The notes under the pieces: model-generated | Database searches by the model: none | Told to the model about the DNA's origin: nothing | What the model saw: the letters and a program-made list of their open reading frames with translations, nothing else | Assembly: GCA_051884915.1 (NCBI GenBank) | Contig: JBJEWF010000022.1 | Location: 1-64,000 of the forward strand | Length of the DNA stretch: 64,000 nucleotides | Direction: 5' to 3' | From: RUG572 sp051884915 | GTDB taxonomy: Bacteria; Verrucomicrobiota; Kiritimatiellia; RFP12; UBA1067 | In this document: one piece after another, positions 24,746 to 33,584 of the stretch | Position numbering within the stretch: the stretch's first letter is position 1 | Layout: each line of letters starts with the position of its first letter | Made by a program: the position numbers and the translations under genes

Positions 24746-25897
24746 ATGAAGACGGTTATCGTCAATGCGCACGTGATTTCGCCGGGCGTCGACCTGAAGA
24801 AGGCGACGGTCGTTCTGGACAAGGGCAGGATCGCCGCGGTCGGGACGGATCTTGACGCGGTGAAGGGGGTGGACACGGTGGTCGACGTGCGCGGCAAATA
24901 CGTCGTCCCCGGGTTCATCGACGTCCACCTGCACGGCGCGCTCGGCTTCGACGTGTGCGACGGAACGCCCCAGGCCATCGAGCAGATCGCCGCGGCCAAG
25001 CTGGCCGAAGGGTGCACCAGTTTCCTGCCCACGACGCTGACGGTTGGCAAGGACACGCTGAAGAAGGCGATGAAGGCCGTTGCGGCCTACCGGAAGAACG
25101 AGCGGTTCGCAAAGGTGATCGGCGTCCACCTTGAGGGGCCGTTCATCAATCCGTCGTGCTGCGGCGCGCAGAACCCGGCGTTCGTCCGCAAGCCGGACAT
25201 CCGGGAAGTCCTCGCGCTCGACCGGATCTCGCCCGTGAAACTGGTGAGCTTCGCCCCGGAAATGCCGGGCGGCGCGGCGTTCGCCGCCGCGTGCCGGGAG
25301 CGGGGCATCGTGCCGAGCTGCGGCCATACGAGCGCCACGCTGGCCCAGCTGATGCCGGCCTACGACAGGGGCCTTCGCCATTTGACGCATTTCTGCAACC
25401 AGATGACGAAACTCCATCACCGCGAAATCGGCATGGTGGGGGCGGGCTTCCTGATCGACGATCTGAACACGGAGGTCATCTGCGACCGCATCCACCTGTG
25501 CGACGACATGCTGCGCCTCGTCTTCCGGAAGCGCGATCTGGCCCACATCCAGATGATCACGGATTCCCTCCGCTGTTCGCACATGCCGGACGGCTATGCG
25601 TTTGAGATGGGCGGACTGAAAGTCGAACTCGCGAACGGCGAGGCGCGCCTCGTCGAAGGGGGGAATCTGGCCGGTTCGACGCTGTGGTTCAACCAGGGGC
25701 TCAAGAATCTGCGCGAGGTGACGGGGCTTCCGCTGAAGGACCTGATCCGCGTGACGTCCTGGAACCAGGCGCTCGAACTGGGGCTGGGCGGGAAACTGGG
25801 CAAGGTCGAGCGGGGATTTGCCGCCGACCTGGCCGTGCTGGACGCGAAGACGTTCGATGTGTGCGCGGTCTTTGTCGATGGTGAACAGCGTATCTGA
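24746..25897 (+). CDS. nagA: N-acetylglucosamine-6-phosphate deacetylase
   Basis: This encodes 383 residues of the amidohydrolase superfamily. It makes glucosamine-6-phosphate and acetate. PGFIDVHLHG (metal site), HLEGPFINP (Glu ligand), CGHTSAT and HLTHFCNQM (His ligands) and MITDSLR (catalytic Asp) appear in the right order. GGAGG lies 9 nt before the ATG. The next gene is an MFS transporter 13 nt downstream, which suggests uptake and breakdown of an amino sugar. Confidence 0.93.
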   Translation: MKTVIVNAHVISPGVDLKKATVVLDKGRIAAVGTDLDAVKGVDTVVDVRGKYVVPGFIDVHLHGALGFDVCDGTPQAIEQIAAAKLAEGCTSFLPTTLTVGKDTLKKAMKAVAAYRKNERFAKVIGVHLEGPFINPSCCGAQNPAFVRKPDIREVLALDRISPVKLVSFAPEMPGGAAFAAACRERGIVPSCGHTSATLAQLMPAYDRGLRHLTHFCNQMTKLHHREIGMVGAGFLIDDLNTEVICDRIHLCDDMLRLVFRKRDLAHIQMITDSLRCSHMPDGYAFEMGGLKVELANGEARLVEGGNLAGSTLWFNQGLKNLREVTGLPLKDLIRVTSWNQALELGLGGKLGKVERGFAADLAVLDAKTFDVCAVFVDGEQRI

Positions 25898-25910
25898 AGG
25901 GAGGGAGTTC

Positions 25911-27197
25911 ATGTCCGAAGAAAACAGGGACGGCAACTACAAGTGGGTGGCGCTCGCGCTTCTGACCGTGGGCTATTTCATGCAGCAGGGCACGCGGCAG
26001 ATCTTCAATTCGGTGCTGCCGCAGATGAAGAGCGAGTTCACGTCCGTCGCGGCGGGCGACTGGGGAACCGTGATGACGGTGTTCGCGGCCGTGTACGGCG
26101 TGTGCGTGATGTTCGCCGGCGTGCTGGGGGATCTCTTCAGCCGCAAGAAGACGATCCTGATCTCGGTGGCGATGTTCTCCTGCGCGATTCTCGCCTCCGG
26201 CTTCGCGCGCCCCCTCGGCTGGCTTTCGCTCGTGAGCTACCTCGTCGCCGTTTACAGCGTCGTGTTCGCGGCGGGGCAGTGCCTCTATCCGTCGTCCGCC
26301 AATTCGATCCTGAGCCAGCTCCACGACAAGACGCGCTCGATGGCGATGTCGATCATGCAGAGCGCGCTCTACGCGGCGGTGGTCGCCGTCTCGCTCGCCT
26401 CCGGCTGGCTCGCGGGACTCGGGAAGGGGGCCTGGCGCTATCCGTTCTGGGCATTCGGCGGTCTGGGCGTGCTGCTGTTCGTCGTGCTTCTCGTCTGGCT
26501 GCGCGACACGAAGCCCCTGCCGCCCGCGCCCGGCGCCGTGGCCAAGCCGTCGATGTCCGAAGCGTTCAAGGCCTTCGCCGTGAAGCCCAGCGCGTGGCTG
26601 CTGATGGCGGCCTTCGGCTTCCAGGTGTTCACGAATTTCGGGTTTACGGTGTGGACGCCCGTCTATCTGCGTGAAACCTATTTCGCCAACACGCGCATGG
26701 CCGCCACCGAAGTGGGCTTCTGGACGATGTTCCATTCCGTGATCTGGCACTATCTGGGCTGCGTGATCGGCATTCTGTTCGCCAGCCGCGTCTCCGACAG
26801 GCTGGCCGCGAACTGGAAGCCCGCGCGCATGGCGACGAACGTGGCGGGTCTTCTCGCGGGCGCGCCCTGCATCTTCCTGGCCTATCACTCGAACTCCCTT
26901 GAGCTTTGCGCGGCGGGGCTGTTCCTGTTCGGCCTCGCGCACGGCGTGTACGACTCGAACATGTTCGCGTCGCTCTACGACGTGATCAAGCCGCGCTACC
27001 GCGCGTCGTCCACGGGCTTCATGTGCTGCGGGGCCTTCCTCGTGGGCGCCGTCGCGCCGAAGCTCATTGGCGTGATGATGGATCGCGGCGTCTCGGTGAA
27101 AGACTGCCTCACGTCCCTTTCGGGGGCCTACTTCGCGGGGGCGGCGGTCATTCTCTTCACGATTGCCTTCTGCCTGAAAAAAGATTACGAAGGATGA
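25911..27197 (+). CDS. MFS transporter, probably for a sugar or amino sugar derivative
   Basis: This encodes 428 residues with about 12 membrane helices. The first loop carries GDLFSRKKT, a form of the MFS loop 2-3 G-x-x-x-D-R-x-G-R-K motif. The start at ATG 25911 has a GGGAGGGAG ribosome site. Position directly after nagA points to N-acetylated amino sugars as substrates, which is inference. Its stop overlaps the start of the next gene (ATGA). Confidence 0.85.
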   Translation: MSEENRDGNYKWVALALLTVGYFMQQGTRQIFNSVLPQMKSEFTSVAAGDWGTVMTVFAAVYGVCVMFAGVLGDLFSRKKTILISVAMFSCAILASGFARPLGWLSLVSYLVAVYSVVFAAGQCLYPSSANSILSQLHDKTRSMAMSIMQSALYAAVVAVSLASGWLAGLGKGAWRYPFWAFGGLGVLLFVVLLVWLRDTKPLPPAPGAVAKPSMSEAFKAFAVKPSAWLLMAAFGFQVFTNFGFTVWTPVYLRETYFANTRMAATEVGFWTMFHSVIWHYLGCVIGILFASRVSDRLAANWKPARMATNVAGLLAGAPCIFLAYHSNSLELCAAGLFLFGLAHGVYDSNMFASLYDVIKPRYRASSTGFMCCGAFLVGAVAPKLIGVMMDRGVSVKDCLTSLSGAYFAGAAVILFTIAFCLKKDYEG

Positions 27198-28738
27198 GGC
27201 GGGCGCTTCTTTTCGCGGGCATCTGCATCTGCCTTCTGGCCGGGATTCCGGTCTCGGCGAAGATGCAGGTGGTCTTCCATGGCGGAGCCGGCCGGGTCGG
27301 CGGAAGCTGCGCGCTGGTCCAAAGCGGCTCGACGCGCGTGCTGGTCGACTGCGGCGCGTTCTACGGAAGCGAATTCAAACCGGGCGAAGCGGGGGCGGAC
27401 GGCGCGTTCGGCTTCGATCCCGCCTCGGTTTGCGATCTGGTCCTGACCCATGCGCACGCGGACCACGCCGGCCGCCTCGCCCAGCTTCTGCGCGCGGGCT
27501 TCGCCGGCACGTTGTGGATGACCGAGCCGACGCGGGCGCTGCTGGAATCGTCGATGGACGGCCAGGCGCGTTATGAACGCGCGGTGGCGCGGAACTGGCG
27601 CTGGTCGGTGCGGACGAAGCGCCGGACGGTCCACTGGCGGCCGGCCTGCGAATGGTCCCGGCGGATTTCCGACGCCAACCTGAAGACCTTCCAGGGCACG
27701 CTGGACGAACTGTCCGGAAAGGCCGGCGTCCGCAATCCCTTCTTCTGCCAGGCGTGCAGCGCGCTGGACATGAAGGATTTCATGGCCCACGTCAAGGTCA
27801 TGCCGTTTGAACGGGAGTGGAAAATCGGCTCGCTGTCCGTCAGGCTGTCCGACGTCAAGCATTTGCCGGGCGCGGCTTCGGTCAGGTTCGCGGACGGAAC
27901 GGCCTCCTGCGTGTTTTCGGGCGATCTGGGATCGCGCCGGTCGCGTCTGGTGACGGATATCGCCCCGGCGGAAAAGGCCGACGCGGTCTTCGTCGAGGCG
28001 ACCTACGGCGATGCGCTCTACGGCACGGCGGCGCAGACCGATGCGGAATACGTGCGCTTCCAGACGGCCGTCGGCGATGCCGTCCGGGCCGGCGGCGTGG
28101 CCTGGATTCCCGCCTTCGCGATGGACCGCGCGTCGCGGGTGCTGCTTGAAATCCAGAAGGGCATGGCGGCGGGACGGATTCCGCCGGACGTGCCCGTCCA
28201 CTTCATCTCCTCCTCTTCGCGGGACATGACGGAGAAGTACATCCTCCATCCCGAATGGTTCGACGTGCCGGACATGCGGGACGTCAAGGACCTCTTCGCG
28301 CGCAGTCTGCCGGGCTATCCCAAGAACCGGGAATCGCGCTATATCCTCGTTGCCACGTCCGGCATGATGGAAATGGGCGCGTGCCGCAAGCTGCTGCCGC
28401 TGCTGCTGCCGCGCCCGACCACGCACGTCCTGCTGGTGGGGTACCAGTCGCCCGCGACGCCCGGCGGGCTGCTCAAGGCGGGCGCGCGGACGCTGGAGAT
28501 CGACGGGGAGACGATTCCCGTGGCGGCGAAGGTGTCCGCGTTCGGATGTTTTTCGGGGCATGGCGACGCCGCCGAAAACGACCTCTGGCTGCGCAACAAC
28601 CACGCGTCGCGGATCTTTCTGATCCACGGCGACGAAAAGGCCCTCGCCGCGCGCAAGAAGGATCTTGAAGCCCGCTTCAAGATGTCCGTCGAGATCGCGC
28701 GCCCGGGCGTGGTCTACGAAATCGGGCCGCACGAATAG
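27194..28738 (+). CDS. exported MBL-fold beta-CASP hydrolase (RNase J/CPSF-like)
   Basis: This encodes 514 residues. The first 22 residues look like a signal peptide (basic MRR, a hydrophobic helix, then PVSA). The mature part has the metallo-beta-lactamase motif HAHADH (86-91), then FSGDLG, the EATYGD of motif 4, and beta-CASP motifs including ATSGMM and SGHGDAAE near the C-terminus. Such enzymes normally cut RNA in the cytoplasm, so an exported version is unusual. An alternative is that the N-terminal helix is only a membrane anchor. It is translationally coupled to the MFS gene. Confidence 0.85.
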   Translation: MRRALLFAGICICLLAGIPVSAKMQVVFHGGAGRVGGSCALVQSGSTRVLVDCGAFYGSEFKPGEAGADGAFGFDPASVCDLVLTHAHADHAGRLAQLLRAGFAGTLWMTEPTRALLESSMDGQARYERAVARNWRWSVRTKRRTVHWRPACEWSRRISDANLKTFQGTLDELSGKAGVRNPFFCQACSALDMKDFMAHVKVMPFEREWKIGSLSVRLSDVKHLPGAASVRFADGTASCVFSGDLGSRRSRLVTDIAPAEKADAVFVEATYGDALYGTAAQTDAEYVRFQTAVGDAVRAGGVAWIPAFAMDRASRVLLEIQKGMAAGRIPPDVPVHFISSSSRDMTEKYILHPEWFDVPDMRDVKDLFARSLPGYPKNRESRYILVATSGMMEMGACRKLLPLLLPRPTTHVLLVGYQSPATPGGLLKAGARTLEIDGETIPVAAKVSAFGCFSGHGDAAENDLWLRNNHASRIFLIHGDEKALAARKKDLEARFKMSVEIARPGVVYEIGPHE

Positions 28739-28746
28739 GACGGGAC

Positions 28747-29886
28747 ATGGTCGGCATTTCCAAACTGTATTTCGGGACGATTGAAGAGTCGGACAGGCTG
28801 CGCTACCGCGCCGGCGTCCACCGGCGTCCGGTAGTCGTGTGGAACTGCACGCCTTCCTGCAATCTGGCGTGCGCGCACTGCTATGCCGCGCACGCCGGGC
28901 GGCAGGAGGTCCTGACGACGGCGCAGGCGGAGCGGGTCGTCGACGACCTGGCGGAATTCGGCGTTCCGGTCATTCTCTTTTCCGGCGGCGAGCCGCTGAT
29001 GCGTCCGGACATCCGGCACGTGGCCGAATACGCCAGGGAGAAGGGCATCCGGGTGACGTTTTCGACGAATGGCACGCTGATCGACGACGCGTGGGCCGAC
29101 TGGCTCCAGGCGTTGGGCGTCTCGTACGTGGGCATCTCCATCGACGGGACGGAGGCGGTCCACGACGCGTTCCGCCGCCAGGCGGGCGCCTACCGGAAAT
29201 CCCTGGCGGCCATCCGGCGCCTGCGCGACCGCGCGGTCAAGGTCGGTTTGCGCGTGACGATGACGCGGGACAACGTGCAGTCGATTCCCCAGATCTTCGA
29301 TCTGATGCGCAACGAGCGCGTGCCGCGGCTTTGCCTCTACCATCTCGTCTACACGGGGCGCGGCAGGGAAATCGCGGCAACGGATCTCGACCATGCCGAG
29401 GCGCGCGCCGCGCTTGACACCATCGTCGCCGGGACGCGCGCGTGTTTCGAGTCGGGATTCCCCGTGGAAGTGCTGACCGTCGACAACCACTGCGACGGCA
29501 TCGCCCTCTACCTCAAGATGAAAGCCGAGGGCCATCCCAACGCCGACAAGGCCCTGGAACTCCTGACGCTGAACGGCGGCAATTCGTCGGGCCAGGGCAT
29601 CGGCTGCATTTCGTGGGACGGCACCGTCTATCCCGACCAGTTCTGGCGCGACCGTCCGGTGGGGAATGTGCTGGAGAAGCCGTTTTCGGAAATCTGGGGG
29701 CGTCCGGAACCCGGTTCGCTGCTGGACCTGCTGCGCCGCAAGAAGGAACTGGTGAAGGGGCGGTGCCGCACCTGCAGATGGCTGGAGCTGTGCGGCGGGA
29801 ACTTCCGGGCGCGGGGCGAGGCCGCCACGGGCGACATGTGGGGCGAAGACCCGACGTGCTATCTCACGGACGCCGAAATCGCCTGA
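28747..29886 (+). CDS. ahbC: AhbC-like radical SAM/SPASM protein (didecarboxysiroheme deacetylase family)
   Basis: This encodes 379 residues. The N-terminus MVGISKLYFGTIEESDRLRY closely follows the AhbC pattern. CNLACAHCY (38-46) supplies the radical SAM [4Fe-4S] CxxxCxxC, FSGGEPLM follows, and a C-terminal SPASM-type cluster region has CRTCRWLELCGGN with further cysteines. AhbC removes acetate groups from 12,18-didecarboxysiroheme to give iron-coproporphyrin III in the alternative haem route. No other ahb or siroheme genes are nearby, so a NirJ-like or unrelated deacetylation role remains possible. Confidence 0.8.
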   Translation: MVGISKLYFGTIEESDRLRYRAGVHRRPVVVWNCTPSCNLACAHCYAAHAGRQEVLTTAQAERVVDDLAEFGVPVILFSGGEPLMRPDIRHVAEYAREKGIRVTFSTNGTLIDDAWADWLQALGVSYVGISIDGTEAVHDAFRRQAGAYRKSLAAIRRLRDRAVKVGLRVTMTRDNVQSIPQIFDLMRNERVPRLCLYHLVYTGRGREIAATDLDHAEARAALDTIVAGTRACFESGFPVEVLTVDNHCDGIALYLKMKAEGHPNADKALELLTLNGGNSSGQGIGCISWDGTVYPDQFWRDRPVGNVLEKPFSEIWGRPEPGSLLDLLRRKKELVKGRCRTCRWLELCGGNFRARGEAATGDMWGEDPTCYLTDAEIA

Positions 29887-30240
29887 GGACCGTCAGGCTC
29901 CGACGGAGCCGACAACGCCCGCGCCCGCCGCGATGAGATCGGCGGCGATGGCGGCGGCCTGCCAGGCCGCGTTTACGATAAGTGTGACGAACGTTCCCAC
30001 CGGGCACCATCTGCCGTTTGCCTGAACACGCGCCCAGTCTACCACACTTCCCCGACGGCGGTCAACACCGGTTTCCGCTCACCCTTGTTCCGCGCGGCCC
30101 CGCAGACGGTCCTGAACCGCCGGCACGTGCCGTCAAGTTCGCCGAAATTGCCTCCGACTCAAGGGAACACGCCCTGTTCGAGTTCGCGCCAGAGGGAGCG
30201 GAGGCGCGCGTCCTATTGCTTCGGCAACTAATTTTGCGAT

Positions 30241-30268
30241 TTGAGCCGCAAAGTCCGCAAAGATTCCA
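30241..30268 (+). repeat. GCAAAGAAC-type repeat, copy 2 (degenerate)
   Basis: TTGAGCCGCAAAG followed by TCCGCAAAG. It is in plus orientation and faces copy 3, with which it can form a long hairpin. Confidence 0.75.
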
Positions 30269-30276
30269 AGCGCGCT

Positions 30277-30322
30277 CTTTCTTTGCGTCCTTTGCGTTCT
30301 TTGTGTTCTTTGCGGCTAAAAA
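30277..30322 (-). repeat. GCAAAGAAC-type repeat, copy 3 (inverted)
   Basis: Read on the minus strand, it begins TTTTTTAGCCGCAAAGAAC and continues with 9-bp CAAAG-containing units. It is inverted relative to copies 2 and 4. Confidence 0.8.
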
Positions 30323-30373
30323 ACGGCTGACTTGCTGGCAGGGATTGCGCTTTGGCTTGGAGGAAGAAATATA

Positions 30374-30427
30374 TTTGAGCCGCAAAGAACGCAAAGAACG
30401 CAAAGAATCCGAAAACGCAAAGATACA
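30374..30427 (+). repeat. GCAAAGAAC-type repeat, copy 4 (longest)
   Basis: TTGAGCCGCAAAG is followed by AACGCAAAG twice, then AATCCGAAAACGCAAAG. The 9-bp period is clear. Confidence 0.8.
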
Positions 30428-30482
30428 AAAGATGTGAAGGACGCAATTTCGCTTCCGTGAAGACATGAGCTTACATCACACC

Positions 30483-30508
30483 TCTTTGCGTCCTTTGCGG
30501 CTAAAAAA
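30483..30508 (-). repeat. GCAAAGAAC-type repeat, copy 5 (inverted)
   Basis: The minus strand reads TTTTTTAGCCGCAAAGGACG and ends in GCAAAGA. It has the fewest units of the cluster. Confidence 0.8.
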
Positions 30509-30543
30509 CACCCGGTCGGCACGTGGAAGCGCCGCGTCCACAC

Positions 30544-30579
30544 CTCTTTGCGTCCTTTGCGTTCTTTGCGGCCAAAAAA
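30544..30579 (-). repeat. GCAAAGAAC-type repeat, copy 6 (inverted)
   Basis: The minus strand reads TTTTTTGGCCGCAAAGAACG and continues with GACG units. The head T-tract and the GCCGCAAAG core are conserved across the copies. Confidence 0.8.
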
Positions 30580-30680
30580 TCCATCTGATTCACGCTCTTT
30601 CATTGCCGCATCGATAATTGAAAAACAAGGTATATTTTACGAAATCACCACCCCTCCCCCTAAAAATATCATTTACCCAC

Positions 30681-30709
30681 TTGCGGGCGATTGTGGAATA
30701 TGCCATAAT
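30681..30709 (+). promoter_or_regulatory. promoter of the second giant secreted protein gene
   Basis: TTGCGG (30681-30686), a 17-nt spacer, and TGCCATAAT (CATAAT 30704-30709). It has the same -35 and spacing as the aldolase promoter. The leader is about 125 nt, the longest in the window. Confidence 0.7.
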
Positions 30710-30842
30710 ACGACCGTTCAATTCCTCAAGGGTTCGACACGTGTCGTCGGTTGGTCCCATGCCGGGTGGCAGGACTGTCGTCGACGGGGCGTCCGAGGGG
30801 GTTTTGAAATTACCTCATAAACGTTGAATGGAGTGGTTGGCG

Positions 30843-33377
30843 ATGGCGAACAGGATTCTGCCGCAGGGGACTCTTCTCATTTCAGCACTGGCGCTTGGCG
30901 TGCCACTGTTCGCGTCGGCGGACTATATCACGCTGACGGCGTTTGACACGGTGGGCCAGACATCGTTTACGGAGGGAACGCGTTGGTCTGACGGACAGGT
31001 TCCGTCCGCCGACAAGGACTACCTGGTCGCGATTCCCGGACGTGAGGATGCGCAGATCCGCACGCCGGACACGGGGGATGCGTCGAAGGCCTACACGTTC
31101 GCCGGCCGTTCGCTGACGATCGGCACGCGCGTCGGTATCGTGGGGGACGCAGATGTCGCCGGCTACTATCTGTCCAAGACGGTCAACGGCAAGATCACGA
31201 CGCCGGATCTGCGTCTTGTCAACGGGGTCTATTGGCTGGGGACGGACGGAAACCACTACCACAACGGTACGATCACGGTCCTGTCGCCCGAAGAGAACCC
31301 GTTCCTTCTCCAGCCCAGACCGAGCGGGACGCGCAATATCCATTTTGGGGCGTCCTTCAAGGGGGCGGCGGGTACGGGATTGAAGATCAGCGAGGGCCGC
31401 TGCTACCTGAATGGCCAGAGCCCTGAGTTTCTGGGGCGTCTGCGGGTCGACACGGGCGCGACCGTCACGTTCAACAACGCCGACGCCCTGGGCGGCGTGC
31501 GTCCCGACTACGATCCGGACGCGCTTCTGCTCGACAGGGGGCGGATCGTCTACAACGGCTCCGACAATGCGGAGCTGGGCGCGAGCCGGAACGTTGGCGT
31601 GACGGTGACGGCCAATGGCGGCGAGATCGGCGTCAACCAGACGTTGAAGTTCACGGCAACGGTGACGGGGGCGGGCGTTCTCGCGCGTAGGGACACTGCG
31701 CCTTGCACGTTCGACTGCTGGGGGACCTTGTCCAACGCCGGCGGCTTCGTCCACGACAGCCCCGGGTATTTCAAGGCCAATACGACGGCGTCGTTTGCGC
31801 CGGACTGCGCGCTCGTCATGTCGAACGGCTTCGTCACCGCCGGTGCGACGGGCGCCTACACCTTCACGAACCGCGTCGTCTTCGCGGGCGGCGGCATCTC
31901 GGGCGGTGGCTCGGTGGGGACCGACGGAACCGTCTCCCCCCATTCGATCATCCGTTTCGACGGTCCGCTCGAAATCCTGAAACCGATTCGTCTCGCGCTT
32001 CGCGACTTCCCGTCCGGCGCCTACACGCACGACACGCTCTTCCCGCTGGCGGAGATTCCGTCCTCGGTCCGCGTCGTGACGGCGGCGGACTTCGAGCTCG
32101 CTTTCAGCCGGGGGGCGGTGAACTGGTGTGGGTTGCCGCGGAATTCCGAGGTCGTGGTGACGACCGCGGCGGACGGCCTGCAGACGGTGTGCGTGCGTTT
32201 TGACCCGATTGTCTACAACAGCACGACGGCGAATCCCAGCTACTTCACGTCGGCGGGCCACTGGTCCGACGGCCAGGCCGCGCATGCGGGGGCCGACTAC
32301 GTCGTCCGCAACTACGATGTCCGGCAGTGCGACAATTCCGCGGTGACGGCGACCTACACGTTCCCGGGCGAATCGCTGAGCCTTCTGGGCGACAATGGCA
32401 CGGCGCATGGCTATGTGATCAAGCAGCGAACGGTCACGTTCTCCGAACTTCGCGTCTACGACTATTCGTACATTTCGATTGGCGGCCATGACGGATCGCA
32501 GGGAGAGACGCAGACCCTGAAGGCGGACCGGATTGTCGTCTCGACGTCGCAAAGAGGCAACTCCGGCTTCTCTTTCCTGGGCTCGCAGAATCGCCTCGCC
32601 ATCATCGCCGCGCCATTCACCGGAACCTGCTGCATCCGCTACTCGGGCTGCCGGTTCCGTCCCCTGCAGGACAACTCCGGGTTCACGGGGGCCGTCCAGC
32701 TGGCGGGCGAGGCGACCCTCGAATTCTCGGACGAGACGAATCTCGGCGGCAATCCTCCCGCCTTCGACGCCACGGCGGTCGAGATGACGGCGGGGAGTGT
32801 CCTGTGTCCGCTCGCGAGCTGCACGCTGGACGATTCCAACCGCGGTCTGACCTCCTCCGACTCCGTCATCGAGGTGAACGAGGGACTTGAGCTGACGACG
32901 CAGCTGAAGATCAGTCTGCTTGCGAGTTCCTCCATCAAGAAGCGGGGTGCCGGCACGTGGGCGCTCGGCGGTTCCGTCACGTCCTCCGGCACGGTGTCCA
33001 TCGAGGCGGGCACGCTGAAGGCAATCGCGTCGAACGCCGTGCAGAACGCGAATCTCGCCTTTGCGGATGGTGCGAAGTTCGCCATTGGTCCGGAAGTCGG
33101 AGCGCTGGGCCTCGTCGCCGTGAAGACCTTCACCGTGGCGGGCGCGACGCTTCCCGTGACGGTGACGCCGCCGGCGGGCGAGCCGGCCGTCTACGAGCAG
33201 CCGCTCTTCACGGTGGCGGCGGAGAATGCGGACGCCCTCGCCGGGAAGCTCGCAGTGGCAAAGCCGAAGGGATATCGGGTGGAGATCCTGAAGACGGCGA
33301 CGACAGTCGGTTCAACCGCCGCGGTGACCCTCACGGCGAAATTCGCGCAAGACGGTTTCACCATCCTCCTCCGCTGA
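30843..33377 (+). CDS. giant secreted autotransporter-like protein with two WSDGQ modules
   Basis: This encodes 844 residues from ATG 30843, which follows GGAG; ATG 30828 five codons earlier has no ribosome site. The N-terminal signal peptide ends near FASA (about residue 26). Two homologous beta-repeat modules open with TRWSDGQVPSADKDYLV (about 47-63) and GHWSDGQAAHAGADYVV (about 472-488). Each is followed by Gly/Thr/Val-rich strands typical of beta-helical passenger proteins. The last residues, FTILLR, resemble the end of the other giant protein (TQIILR). There is no translocator barrel. It is presumably a surface or secreted structural or adhesion protein. Confidence 0.85.
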   Translation: MANRILPQGTLLISALALGVPLFASADYITLTAFDTVGQTSFTEGTRWSDGQVPSADKDYLVAIPGREDAQIRTPDTGDASKAYTFAGRSLTIGTRVGIVGDADVAGYYLSKTVNGKITTPDLRLVNGVYWLGTDGNHYHNGTITVLSPEENPFLLQPRPSGTRNIHFGASFKGAAGTGLKISEGRCYLNGQSPEFLGRLRVDTGATVTFNNADALGGVRPDYDPDALLLDRGRIVYNGSDNAELGASRNVGVTVTANGGEIGVNQTLKFTATVTGAGVLARRDTAPCTFDCWGTLSNAGGFVHDSPGYFKANTTASFAPDCALVMSNGFVTAGATGAYTFTNRVVFAGGGISGGGSVGTDGTVSPHSIIRFDGPLEILKPIRLALRDFPSGAYTHDTLFPLAEIPSSVRVVTAADFELAFSRGAVNWCGLPRNSEVVVTTAADGLQTVCVRFDPIVYNSTTANPSYFTSAGHWSDGQAAHAGADYVVRNYDVRQCDNSAVTATYTFPGESLSLLGDNGTAHGYVIKQRTVTFSELRVYDYSYISIGGHDGSQGETQTLKADRIVVSTSQRGNSGFSFLGSQNRLAIIAAPFTGTCCIRYSGCRFRPLQDNSGFTGAVQLAGEATLEFSDETNLGGNPPAFDATAVEMTAGSVLCPLASCTLDDSNRGLTSSDSVIEVNEGLELTTQLKISLLASSSIKKRGAGTWALGGSVTSSGTVSIEAGTLKAIASNAVQNANLAFADGAKFAIGPEVGALGLVAVKTFTVAGATLPVTVTPPAGEPAVYEQPLFTVAAENADALAGKLAVAKPKGYRVEILKTATTVGSTAAVTLTAKFAQDGFTILLR

Positions 33378-33510
33378 GCGCATCGCGCGCGGCCCGGATG
33401 CCGTCCTGCTGCCGTTCCCCGTGCGGTTGCCTTCCGTTGGTTGACGCCCGTGTCGCGTGGCACGGAGACGGGCGTGAAAGCGCTTTTCCCTTCCTCTGGC
33501 CGGAAACGAC

Positions 33511-33541
33511 GCCCGCACCCCTGATTCCATTGGGTGCGGGC
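33511..33541. terminator. perfect 10-bp hairpin after the secreted protein gene, no U-tract
   Basis: GCCCGCACCC/GGGTGCGGGC with an 11-nt loop. It may end the upstream transcript in a Rho-assisted way, but there is no run of T. A second hairpin (GAAACCGG/CCGGTTTC, 33556-33581) follows and overlaps the approach to the thiF promoter. Confidence 0.4.
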
Positions 33542-33584
33542 GATTTCAGGGGGCAGAAACCGGGAATCTTCCACCGGTTTCCAT

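Larger units (their letters stand above)
29887..30680. other. long intergenic region with clustered dispersed repeats
   Basis: These 794 bases contain no supported gene. They start with a GGCTCC/GGAGCC hairpin after ahbC (29892-29912), then GC-rich sequence to about 30.23 kb, then five copies of the GCAAAGAAC-type repeat in both orientations (30241-30579). The end is AT-rich and leads into the promoter of the next gene. Frames here are translations of the repeats (SRKERKERKE-like) and are not genes. Confidence 0.7.

Noticed and set aside
29886..30440. Short frames giving SRKERKERKE or AKNAKDAK peptides
   Set aside because: They are translations of the 9-bp dispersed repeat and not genes.
30241..30579. 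Regularly spaced repeats considered as a CRISPR array
   Set aside because: Copies differ in length, lie in both orientations, have a 9-bp internal period and no uniform spacers; no cas genes are near.
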